A stretch of 64,000 bases of DNA from Prostheceraeus crozeri. Lineage: Eukaryota; Platyhelminthes; Polycladida; Euryleptidae. The position numbers were made by a program, and so were the translations under genes. Location: NCBI GenBank assembly GCA_907163375.1, contig CAJQUW010007737.1:1-64000 (forward strand), given 5' to 3'. This document shows, in pieces, positions 51,081 through 60,649 of this stretch (the stretch's first letter is position 1; every line of letters begins with the position of its first letter). Below the pieces are notes generated by a model. It worked only from the letters and a program-made list of their open reading frames with translations, was not told where the DNA came from and searched no databases.

Positions 51081-51515
51081 CAAGTTTGAATAAATTTGTT
51101 TTCACACTAAAGTGTTCATTGATTTTTACGGAGACTGTTCGTATCAGCGATTGCTACTGTTCACTGATATCATTGATTTGTTTCTCTCGCTTTTTGATAC
51201 CAAAGCTGAACAGCATATTCGCAGTATATTACTTGTTAGAGATAGTTTTTACATTGTTTTTATACGTTGTTGCACTTTTGTTGGTGGAGAAGGAATGGCT
51301 ATAAGGGGTGAAGAGGAGGCCATTAGTGAAAAAAAATAAAAATAATATAATTCATGCTTGTTTTCATGTATTTATACAGGTTTTGAATAGTCAAATCAAG
51401 CAATAAAACAGCGTTTTTTTAGCATACTGAATTCAATAATGACAAGCAAGCCATAAGAAACAATTTGTAGGAATAATTAGCTTCGTTACATTATATCAAT
51501 CATAATTATACAATT

Positions 51516-51716
51516 AATTATAAGAGGTGCTAGATGTTAGAGTGAATATTATAACAAGTAATTCACCTCCCCGGCGGCATTCGACAGTGATCTATGTTTG
51601 AACCCAGGACTCTCCATGATATGAAAAATCCATAGATCACTATCGAATTGCCGTCGGGGAGGTGAATTACCGGTACTTGCTATATTATTCTCTTTCATCC
51701 AGCACCTCTTATAATT
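51516..51716. repeat. 200-bp foldback element
   Basis: Left arm: AATTATAAGAGGTGCTAGAT ... AATTCACCTCCCCGGCGGCA ... AGTGATCTATG. Right arm is the imperfect reverse complement: CATAGATCACTATCGAATTG ... GGGGAGGTGAATTACC ... AGCACCTCTTATAATT. Loop of about 40 bases. No coding capacity. MITE/foldback type. Confidence 0.88.
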
Positions 51717-51894
51717 TATAAAAACACGGCAGGCCTTGTGTATGACGTATATCCGAATATTATTTTAACTTAAGATCAGTGTCGATCAACAAAACGACTT
51801 CGTAATCCAAATATGTATAGTGTGCAATCATTACGACATTTAATGTCTTAATTTCAGAGTTTAAACAGTTTTGAGGGATAATTTCGTTTAAATT

Positions 51895-52125
51895 TGTTAG
51901 GCCTCCTGGTCCGAACATCCGAGGAGGCCAAAGGAAAAGATGGATTCACAATGTGGACAAGGACCTCCGCGACCTGCGGCTCGATCGTCGAACTGCACAG
52001 GATCGAGGTGCATGGAGGAGCGCTATCCGTCCTCAACATTGGAGTCGGCATGGAATACCGTCCAACCCTCAAAACTGGTGGAACCAAGGACGTAAAACCG
52101 GTCAGTAAGTAAGTAAGTAAGGCGA
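51895..52125 (+). mobile_element. 3' end of a LINE with (GTAA)n tail
   Basis: In the plus frame starting near 51919 the sequence reads RGGQRKRWIHNVDKDLRDLR, then RRTAQDRGAWRSAIRP, then a short C-terminus with WSRHG. This is the classic C-terminal motif of many non-LTR retrotransposons (GRPRKRWxDxVxxDL ... AxDRxxWR). It is followed by a tail of GTAA repeats (CAGTAAGTAAGTAAGTAAGG at about 52103-52122), the type of simple-repeat 3' end many LINEs carry. Heavily 5'-truncated (about 230 bp). Clade not determined. Confidence 0.88.
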
Positions 52126-52191
52126 TCTGCGCTAGATGTGCATGTTTTTGCTGGAGAAATTGTCCTTTTATTTGATGATATCATACCTCAG

Positions 52192-52461
52192 TAATCATCA
52201 CCGTTAACGTAGACATAACTGTACACTACATATCCTGTTCAGAAACTCGTTTACGAGGCATTTTTAAAATCATCTCTTTGTCAAGCGTTATCTGCTCCCC
52301 CATCCAAGTCTAGTTTACTGGAATCATTGGACGATTCCTATATGCTGCCGTCTTTCCAACATTAAGGAAAGTGGGCGTTTGAAGGTAATCATCATCATTA
52401 ACGTAAGCATACTTATACGACGCATGTCCTGTTCAGAAACTCGATTACGAGGCTTTTCATT
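52192..52461. repeat. Direct repeat, two copies of about 70 bp
   Basis: 52192-52262 and 52388-52461 share AATCATCA[CT]C[GA]TTAACGTA and TCCTGTTCAGAAACTCG[TA]TT plus ACGAGGC. Spacing about 196 bp. Confidence 0.8.
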
Positions 52462-52826
52462 ATTTCAATTCAACAAATCAACATTTGACCAACTCATAAA
52501 TCTGTATGACTGTTGTATTTTTTATTACTGTTGAAATCTCAACGTCACTACATGTAATAAAAACAAAATATATTTCAAAACAGCATTATGTCTGAGTTGA
52601 ATAGGCTTTGTCTCTCGTGAAATCTGTTCGTCTGCCATGAAAGCACTGTCTTATGAGATGGATATTAAGTCAATGTTATATCAATTGCAGAGTATTCTAA
52701 TTTTTCACTGAAATTCCTAAAAATTGTCTGTTAAATTCCTAAAATTTTAAAAGGGGTCAATCACAGGGCTGGAACTCTTATCACATTATTTTGACCTGTA
52801 CAAAAAGTTGAGAAATACGCTATGTA

Positions 52827-53572
52827 CCGTACTTTTCCGGCCTATAAGGCGCATCCGCGCATAAGGCGCACAAGCCGATTTTTAGATAATTTCGTATTTT
52901 GTCAACAGATAAGGCGCATTTCGCGGTTAAGGCGCACATGTATACCTACTTTTAGATGATACCTTGTACAGTAGGAAACAATAATTGAAACTAATTTCAC
53001 CGATTGAAGCACTACCGGTAGCTTAGAATAAGCAAAAGCTATGTTATAATAGGTCTCTTGAAAAACCACGAAGGTTCATGATCGTCATTATAGCCAAAGA
53101 ATATTCCAATACATAAGGCTCAGCTAAACCAACAGAAGCTACATGTCAGAGTCTTGTGTATGAAATGTTTGGTTCACCTGCACGCAGGAAGTTTCACTAT
53201 TCACTTCAATATTCACCTCGGTATCTGAATCAAGACTCGTTTCAGTGTTACAATCAATGTTCGTCTCAAGTGTGATACTCACTATCACTATTGGCTTCGG
53301 TAACTGAATTAAGGTTCGGTGACGAAATCAATGTCAAGAAAATGACGCCCCTACCTCTTTCTTGAAGCCACTTCGAATAACCTTTTCTGGCACTTGCTCC
53401 CAGGATACTTTTAAATCATAATAAGTACTTTACAATACTTGTAAATGAATGCCTGCTAATCTCTACCGAACTAAAAATTCTAATTTAACCTTAGATAGGG
53501 CGCACTCCGCAGATAAGGCGCACTGGCTGAATCCAAGTAAAAAAGTCGCGCCCTATAGACCAGAAAGTACGG
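52827..53572. mobile_element. TA-flanked DNA transposon, non-autonomous, AAGGCGCA family
   Basis: Left end CCGTACTTTTCCGGCCTATA, right end reverse complement CCGTACTTTCTGGTCTATAG; TA on both sides (52825-52826, 53573-53574). Subterminal sequence is a series of ATAAGGCGCA words on both sides. 746 bp, no transposase frame. TA duplication and ends are consistent with a Tc1/mariner-superfamily (pogo/Tigger-like) element; that assignment is inference. Confidence 0.85.
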
Positions 53573-53659
53573 TAATACGGATAAAGTATTCATTTTTAGT
53601 TTGTTTTCACAATCTGGACACGAGGGATGATTGTCGAAAATACTGCCATGTCACCCCAT

Positions 53660-56301
53660 TCTCCCCTATATCCTGTTTATTCAAGACTATTGATAGGCAT
53701 GAGAATTTTACGCGCGGATACGTGGGCGTCCCCCGAACCCACCCTCTTTAAAGTTAAAGGACAAAGTTTTGGGGTGGGGCAGGTTGGAGTGCCAGAAATC
53801 ACAGGGTGTTCTTGATCTCTAAGATTTAGCTTTCTCATTGTCTCAACTTGAGTTAAGTAGGATTGCGTTATTTTCACTGTTGTAACTGGTCCTGTCCGTA
53901 TACAAACTTTTACCGGCGAGACCGGCACCGGTCTGATTCGGCATCGCAAGATGAAAAATCTCAATTGCTCTTACTCTAAAAATCTCAGGAATTTCTTCGG
54001 TTCCGAGTAGTAATTGAAATACATAGTTATTTTTGTCGGCATAGAAACACAAGAGGGAAGAAGATTGACTGCTGCAAAATATAGTCACTTCAGCCCAGTA
54101 TGGCCTCATCCTTCACCTCAGTTTTCAGATAGCGGGTGGCACGTCGCGAGAGATATTTATGGCTCTATTTTGAGCCAAAGATGTACCTAAGTTACTGAAA
54201 ATCATATTGAAGTTTTTTTGATCTACTGTCTTATTAAGGATCTGCATGAATCTCAAAATTTTTAATAGTAATAGTACTGATTATCGTATTAATAGTAATA
54301 GTACTGCTGCTGTGATTGCTGTAACCTGTTTGTAAATAAGTCTTCCATACCATACAAGTGTCGAGACTGTTAAGAAAAATCTCAACCTAAATTCATGTGA
54401 CTGTTTTTGCATACTATGCAAACTTTATAGACTGGGGGCGAGTGTCGTGCATTGTGATTGTTTAGCAGTACTATTAGTATGAACTCTCTATGTTGTTTTA
54501 TGTAGTCACTTTTCAAATTGTCGCAACAGTCGTAGTTCTGTTTTCAGTCAATAAAAGCCTATGCTTATCAACCGAATGTTTTCCGATCTCTACTCAACTC
54601 CATAGCTTAGGCACGACAACCATCTCCTTTTTTCCACTTCAGGTCTTAACATGACATTTTAGACATTTATCGATACTATGCCATTTATTTGCATCTGGAG
54701 TTCGATTCTCCTCTCTCAGTGTTAAGGAGAGTTTGGAAGATGCAATTGACTTGATACTAGTAATACACTGATTAATAGTATCAGTGTAATAGTACTGATT
54801 TATTAAGGAAAATGAAAGATTTACCAAGATTATTGCTGGAATCAGGCTAATTTTATGGGAAATCAGTGGAATTATGAAACTTACCAGCGGGGATCTTGCT
54901 GTCTAAAATGTGTGCGCGATATTTTTGTAAGTTTTGTTCTGGAACCATTATGAAACAGCAAGAATTTTGCAACAGAAAAGGGCTGATTCATGAAGGATCT
55001 TACTGATTCATTTTGAGAAAAACTTGGTATTCCTTGCATATCTTGCATGATTTTCAAAGTTTGATACTGGAACCAGAACAAAATTCAGTATGAATCTTAC
55101 CAAGATTTGCTGTGAAATTTCCCCTTGGGTATAGAAAGAAGGATCTACAGTGTATAATTTACAAAATATTGGCCCTTCCCTAAAACAATGTTTATATTTG
55201 CCGTCAAACTTTTGATTAATGGTCTATTTGGGTGAAATACCAACAAACTTCTTAAAAAAGTCAAGTTTTTATTTCTTAATTGCAATATCTATGACAAAGA
55301 ATCAGACGTTGAGTAAAAATCAAGCCTTCATCAGAATCAGATTAAACCAACTGTGCATTTAGTTGAAATCAAAGCATATCGGTGCGCTCGATTTGAAGTT
55401 ATACGGACTTGAATATAAATTACCGGTCATTTACCGATAAATTACCAGTAAATTACCGGTAATTTTTAAACACTATAGTTGATAGTAGAGAATTATGATT
55501 CCGAATTTCCTAGCTTCTGTATGAGGAGTCGTTGAAATAAGCAGCGGTGCCTATATCGTATACGCTTGACGATCGCTTAAAATTGTCTCCATTTAGGCCT
55601 GTCGCCAACAAAGTGATTGCTATTTATCGCTAGATCGAGAATGATGTTTTGTGATGGGAAAGTATGCTTAGGCCTACTAGCTTAATTTAAGCTGTGAAAC
55701 GAGAAGCTGTATTTTGCAGGTTTTATAAGAAGAAAAAGTGATTTGTGATATCGATTCGTCGACAAATCCTCTATGACGATGGCATGCGATCCACCGATCA
55801 TGTATCGATGAAATCAAGCGCCATCATCATTGCCTAAATTCTACTGAATTGTTGTGTGAAAAGCAGATGTTACAGGCTAGCTTAGGATAATGCAAAAATT
55901 TGGTAAAACCCTTTATTTTAGTCTGTGGTGACAATGCCGAAGTCGCCAATAGTACGAAGTCGCAAGGCTATAGTTTGCCACTGCGCCGTCGGATCACTGA
56001 ACTATATTCACATAGGTATACAACATGAAGTGATTTCATTATGAGTAGAATATTAATTACTAATCCTTGTTTTCTCACAATGAATTCACATTATGTCCAA
56101 CTTGGAAAATGCGATTTCAAGCGGCACGGCGCAGATTATCATCTAGGCGGTACATGGGACCATCCTTGCTCCGTGGCTTAAAACCCGGATAATTAGACTG
56201 GTATAGCATCTCGTTAAGTTTTTAGAAAATGAGAAACTGGATCACGAAGTAATTATACCACGCATTTTTAACTTCAAGTCTAATTCACTCTACTTTGCAC
56301 T
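53660..56301. other. Stretch without supported gene
   Basis: Contains repeats of TAATAGTAATAGTACTG near 54266-54312 with a related patch near 54775, and the right members of the two distant inverted pairs (about 55130 and 55405-55475). No coding sequence recognised. Confidence 0.45.
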
Positions 56302-56453
56302 GTGACTGAACTTTTGCTTGATAGAGGCACGAGTTGACATCAAGACATTGACAGTTATGAAAAAGGATGAATTATTTGTTTCACATTTCAGCTCTAGTTA
56401 TAGGCTTGAGTCCTATCATAAGAGGGCTCCGACAACACATCCCTGCATCCCTG
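56302..56453. mobile_element. hAT family B, 3' fragment
   Basis: Matches the last quarter of the family B copies: GAGTTGACATCAAGACATTG, AATTATTTGTTTCACATTTC, CTCTAGTTATAGGC, and the end motif ACACATCCCTG. The rest of the element is absent. Confidence 0.75.
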
Positions 56454-56582
56454 TCTTCTTTTTACTGCACTCTTGGGAGAAAATGTAATTTATAATCGAA
56501 GCAACAATCACATCATTGCATTGTGAAATATGAAATGAATAAGCTTAACAGAAAACTATCAAAACAATGGTAAATAATATAA

Positions 56583-56588
56583 TTTATT
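56583..56588 (-). terminator. Candidate poly(A) signal for the minus-strand gene
   Basis: AATAAA on the minus strand about 135 bases after the stop codon at 56722-56724, in a typical A/T-rich context (TTTCAATAAATTATATT). Confidence 0.55.
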
Positions 56589-56721
56589 GAAATGATAAAT
56601 ACAAAGAGAGGTCAAGATTTCGGTGTCAATCAATCACGTCAACGTGAGGTACAAAAATCAACAAAATAATCATCTTCTGAACACCTGTATCAAACAAGAA
56701 ATGCAGATTATCAAACCTTGA

Positions 56722-56983
56722 TCATAAGCGACGATTACGATTGGTCTGCAACGTTTTACGTATCAAATTTTGATGATTATAAACAATCATAGAGGAAGAT
56801 GCAAACATGGAGGGAAGAAGCTCTCCAGAATCCTCTGCGAATCCTGTGATCAATGGGAAGGGATGCAGGAAGTGCCATGGACGGGATAGAGGACCTACAA
56901 GATCAGTGGAAATCATCTGAGTTGATTGCACGGTTGATGGCAGGACGGATCTGCGGCAGTGGAAAATCTTCATCTCACGCAAC
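56722..56983 (-). CDS. Terminal exon of an unidentified minus-strand gene
   Basis: Acceptor CAATTTCTTTGCAG, then a frame open for 86 codons to TGA. One base is carried in from the previous exon; then LREMKIFHCRRSVLPSTVQS, ISTDLVGPLSRPWHFLHPFP, LITGFAEDSGELLP and a basic C-terminus ending RKTLQTNRNRRL. The other two forward phases hit stops at once. The combination of strong acceptor, long frame, stop and AATAAA 135 bases later supports a real 3' exon. Upstream partners are probably the coding blocks at 60650-62057, about 3.7 kb away, with the hAT, SINE-like and LINE debris in the intron. I do not recognise the protein. Confidence 0.6.
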
Positions 56984-57173
56984 CTGCAAAGAAATTGATT
57001 TCATTTACGCTTGAGCATTAGCTAGCTTATCCAGCCAGATTGTAGTAGGATTGACTCGAATTCCAATAATTAACATTAAATTAACTAAGTAACATTTAAA
57101 TCAATACACGACAGAAATTGTGTCATTCGTTGACGTCTATTCCCTTTATTGAAGTCATCAAGTTGCTTTAAAC

Positions 57174-58892
57174 CAGTGGTGGACAACGCGTGGCCCGCCA
57201 CCGCTTCCCATTCCAGTGGAGGACTCCGACTCCGGGTAGCAAGTATATGAAGCCTAGTTTTTTGAAAAATTAATTAGTAACCTACGTCATAGATCATTAT
57301 AGGCCTACTTGAACCTATATTTAGTGATCATTCCTGTATCAATTATCAATAATTTTCGATGAAAGTTGATAAAATGGCTCCCTACAGTTGAATGCATACA
57401 CTCGGCTCCTCCCACCTTCTTAATGTGTGCTTCACACGGCTTTTCTCCAGTCTCTACTAGGCAGGAAAATCCCCGATCGTTCTTCAAAAAATATGAGTAC
57501 ACTTTCGATTTTAATATGCGCTTTAGAGGAGCCATCACACACGATTAACGTGAGGGTAAGAGGTAATGTTCTCAAACAAACTAATATTTCATTTTTGTCT
57601 CTGAGGTGACCTTTGGTGCGTATGTGTTATCGAGGCTAGGAAGGTTTGTCTTCTCTACTAAATCATCGAATGAAAAGACAATCCTTTTTTCACTATCACG
57701 AGTCATTCCATCAACTATTACAAGCTTTGCATGCACTGCTGTCCCTGTACTTTTGTTTGACGGAGAGAGTTGATATCTAGACGGTGACAGCTATGCACGA
57801 GGATAAATAATTTGTTTGTATTATATTTCGGGTCTAGTTATAGGTACTCCAACTCCGCATCCCTGATCTAAAGTGCAGCCCGGCGCACGTTATTTGAATC
57901 GATGATGTGAAAATGACTCACTCCGACTTCGTCCTTTTGGGGATTTAAGGGTGAGGGATCTCTTTAGAATTTGCAAAACCATAACAACTAAATGAGCAAT
58001 ATGATGGCACAAAAAACAAAAATTCACATTCGAATTGTCGAACCTTACTCCTTTAGTAATGAACATTTTCTCGTATACGCGCAAAGTGGTAATTCACCTG
58101 CATGAGTTTTATGCTAAGTCACATAGTATTATTCGATGCCCTGCTGAGTATCTTTCTCTACGTAATAAACCACGCCCCAATGACCTAGAAAGAGGCCTTG
58201 ACTACTGCGAATGGAGGAATCCAACCACAAGATTTTGACAGGCCTACATTCTTTTCAAATATTCTTGCTGATATTTCATTGTATACTACTACACTTATGT
58301 ATACTCGATTGGCATTAGCACACGACTACCATTTGTGTGGAGCCCATTTGGCGCGGTTTTTATGAAAGCCCAATATGTTTGGGTGACATATTTGCACGTA
58401 TGTACACGTCGCATGATCAATTAATTGTAGAAAATCATCCAATTTGTTCTTGTGCGGCTTTCAGGCGGATAGTCCGCATTGCACTTACAGAACCGTTGTT
58501 TTTGGATGAAATAAGTTAATAATGTCGGTCGAAATAACCAAAAATGTCAAATTACTGCTTAATTACACAAAAGAAAGTCTTCCATGATTTGTTGTAGGCC
58601 TTTCGCTCTTCAATACTCACATGAATTGTAGAGAGTAGATGATGATTCCTTAATATTAAACAAATTAGTTTGCTTACAATACTGCTGTAAAACATTAGCA
58701 TGCAAAAATTTTGTTATGTAATACGACCACTGCACAGTACGGTACAGCCGCCCCCAAATGTGCACTTCCAAAGTAACGGAATAAAAGAAATATTAAGTTT
58801 ATACCAATTCCATTTAAAAATTGGTGGTCCCGTGAGCCTTTCGCGAGCCACTCCTTGTGGCCGCCATCCCAACTTGGTTGCCCACCCACATG
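57174..58892. mobile_element. Non-autonomous hAT element, family A, copy 2 (interrupted by family B)
   Basis: Reverse orientation relative to 11767-12440. Left end CAGTGGTGGACAACGCGTGG; right end CCAACTTGGTTGCCCACCCA. Flanks CTTTAAAC (57166-57173) and ATTTAAAC (58893-58900) match at 7 of 8. Internal sequence follows copy 1 closely (for example TTAGAATTTGCAAAACCAT and GCACACGACTACCATTTGTG), but about 400 bp at roughly 58370-58790 is absent from copy 1. It is therefore either a longer, more ancestral version or carries a further insertion. No transposase frame. A family B element is inserted at 57214-57865. Confidence 0.9.
57214..57865. mobile_element. Non-autonomous hAT element, family B, copy 2 (nested)
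   Basis: Starts CAGTGGAGGACTCCGACTCC and ends CCAACTCCGCATCCCTG. Near full length (652 bp), collinear with 19077-19724 (shared ACACGGCTTTTCTCCAGTCT and AGACAATCCTTTTTTCACTA blocks). It splits the family A element, so family B moved after that copy of family A landed. Confidence 0.9.
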
Positions 58893-58900
58893 ATTTAAAC

Positions 58901-59164
58901 AGAAGCATCTCGGAAGATGCGAGATGGTACACAAGTAAACCGGCAATGTAGCTCAATCCGCCAACTACTAAGCTAACAACACCACCATTGGAGGCCTTTG
59001 GTGATGCAGATTTCTGTCGAAAACAGACCTGTCGTCAGCAATCCATCACATTATCAGGAACGTGCTCATTAACGCTGAGTCTGATGGCTCAAGTTCGATG
59101 TCAGGCATAAGAATAATGCCAATGCACATCACAGGACACAAGTAATAGAATTGACATGTCTCAG
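58901..59164. other. Spacer between two hAT elements
   Basis: No gene or repeat delimited. Confidence 0.5.
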
Positions 59165-59692
59165 CAGTGTTGCGATTCTTGGCGAAAGGGTAAAAAAAAC
59201 GCGCAAGTCGAAAAAAACACGCGCACATGTATTTCCTTACAAATAAGCCAAAATGGCAACTACATGTATGATCGCTAATATTTGATGAAACGAATTTTTA
59301 AAAAGCTTAAATTTTCAGATCAGATAGTAAGAGCTTTGGCATGTTTTCAGGCACAAGTCAAATACACGCGAGCCTTAAGTGGTAGATGCATACGAGCAGT
59401 GCAGTGAGGCCTATAGGCTATCCATTGAACTGAGATGTTAATGAACCTAAATGATCTTTGATAGGCTATACATGTGGCTTATCTAGACACTGCATGTAAT
59501 TTTAAATTTTGAAATCTTGATTTTGATATATTAGAACCAAAGTTTTCAATTATCAAAAATTAAAAATAGAATTCGAAAACTTAAAAAAAACGCGCAAAAT
59601 GGATAAAAAAGGAAAAAAAACACGCTTACAACGCGCAAATTGTCAAAAAAAAAATGCGTGCGCGTGTAACAACCGCGCGAATCGCAACACTG
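59165..59692. mobile_element. hAT-like non-autonomous element rich in (A)nCGCGC
   Basis: Begins CAGTGTTGCGATTC and ends GAATCGCAACACTG, perfect 14-bp inverted ends. Subterminal blocks on both sides repeat poly(A) plus ACGCGCA words. Flanks TGTCTCAG and ATGCTCAG match at 5 of 8 positions, a poor 8-bp duplication. 528 bp, non-coding. Confidence 0.8.
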
Positions 59693-59754
59693 ATGCTCAG
59701 TTCTCCGTGAATTTGTGGCATTTGAAATCTTCCCAGGAAAATACAGATGTTTTG

Positions 59755-60411
59755 ATAGAAACACTACAGATAGAAATAGAAATAGAAATATATTTTCCAC
59801 CAATACAAAATCTGTACAAGGATCGTTACATTTACATATACTCGTAGATAAATACAGATATATACATTTATTACATTTTACAAAATACTGAAATATAATA
59901 CAAATACAGATAAATACTGTAGAGCGTGGCGGGGCCAGAGCAACTGTGGGAGAGTAGGAAACCTAGCCCCGCTAACAAAAGTTCAGATTAAAATTACTAC
60001 ACATCAAAATCATTTACATTAATACATAATAGAACATATGATCCTAGATACTCTCACACAATGTATGTACAGCCAAACAACAGGTCAGTGATCTTCATAC
60101 AAGATACATACATGAAAGTCCACATACACATATACTTACATAATCACATACTTGGGCTATTATATGCCAATTGTCCGGGATACAATATCAGGGTTGGAAT
60201 AGCATTTGATATTTTCCATTCGCACAACCCTATCATCTCTCTTAGTTACCTCAGATATTGCAACTTTCGTTTCTGTTAGTATTTGCTGACTAGTATTTGT
60301 TTAAGCTTTTTTGAAACATATCATATTCTCTTATTTCTTTAATGCTACGAGGAAAGTAAATTCCATTCATCGCTGAGGCAAAGTCAATACTACGTGTGCC
60401 CTAAGCTTGTC
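59755..60411 (-). mobile_element. LINE 3' end (C-terminus, 3' UTR and simple-repeat tail)
   Basis: On the minus strand the frame ending at 60290-60292 reads GTRSIDFASAMNGIYFPRSI then KEIREYDMFQKSLNKY and stop, resembling the C-terminal FxPRxIxxW/Exxx...F...L region of Jockey/CR1-type RTs. A 3' UTR with a G/C-rich block (TTAGCGGGGCTAGGTTTCCT) and T-rich sequence follows. It ends at a run of TATTTC repeats (59765-59795, read on the minus strand), a simple-repeat tail. 5'-truncated. Upstream limit uncertain. Confidence 0.6.
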
Positions 60412-60649
60412 TATAAATGGTATCCGGAGGTTAACTTTTATTTCTTAATGAGCTGCCACTCTGGGGTTTGTGGATGTTTCCAAGAAAATGCTGGATGATG
60501 TACGATGATGGTGTCTTGAATGTTTTTCTCATCAATTATGACACAAAAATTACCTTTGTTGGCAGAATCACATCCATATTGTAAACCATCGACAGGAATG
60601 TTCCGGTCGAAGGTTTTTATCTCTGACTATTTAACAGGTCAAAGTTTCA

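Larger units (their letters stand above)
50713..53659. mobile_element. Composite inverted-repeat element with nested insertions
   Basis: The left end ATGGGGCGACATGGCAGTTT and the right end AAAATACTGCCATGTCACCC are inverted. Just inside, 50733-50810 and 52740-52820 are also mutually inverted (AAAATTCCTAAAATTT words plus a TCAAGAACTCC / GGAACTCTTATC block). Within lie a partial tandem duplication (50925-51080), a foldback (51516-51716), a LINE 3' end (51895-52125), a direct repeat (52192-52461) and a TA-flanked element (52827-53572). No coding capacity of its own was found and no target duplication is clear. Confidence 0.5.
47195..55130. repeat. Inner pair of distant inverted termini, possible large unclassified element
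   Basis: Left: TTTACCCAAGTGGACGGATC at 47193 onwards, with several AAAACTTG words. Right, read on the minus strand from about 55133: TATACCCAAGGGGAAATTTC then CAAATCTTGGTAAGATTC. Both sides carry TA immediately outside CCCAAG. The subterminal sequence on both sides contains TACTGATTC/TTGGTA-type words. If real, this is an element of about 7.9 kb full of later insertions; no transposase was recognised. Confidence 0.3.
46125..55475. repeat. Outer pair of distant inverted sequences
   Basis: The left block (46125-46190) carries AGTGTTTAAA followed shortly by AAATTACCGGTAAG. The right block (55405-55475), read on the minus strand, carries AGTGTTTAAAAATTACCGGT and then a tandem of TTACCGGTAA-like words. 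The pair brackets the inner pair at 47195/55130. It may mark the ends of an element or be two unrelated insertions of one short repeat. Confidence 0.35.

Noticed and set aside
54359-54618. Solo LTR
   Set aside because: Starts TGTCG and ends CGACA with an AATAAA in the right region, about 260 bp, but no flanking duplication and no second copy; too weak to call.
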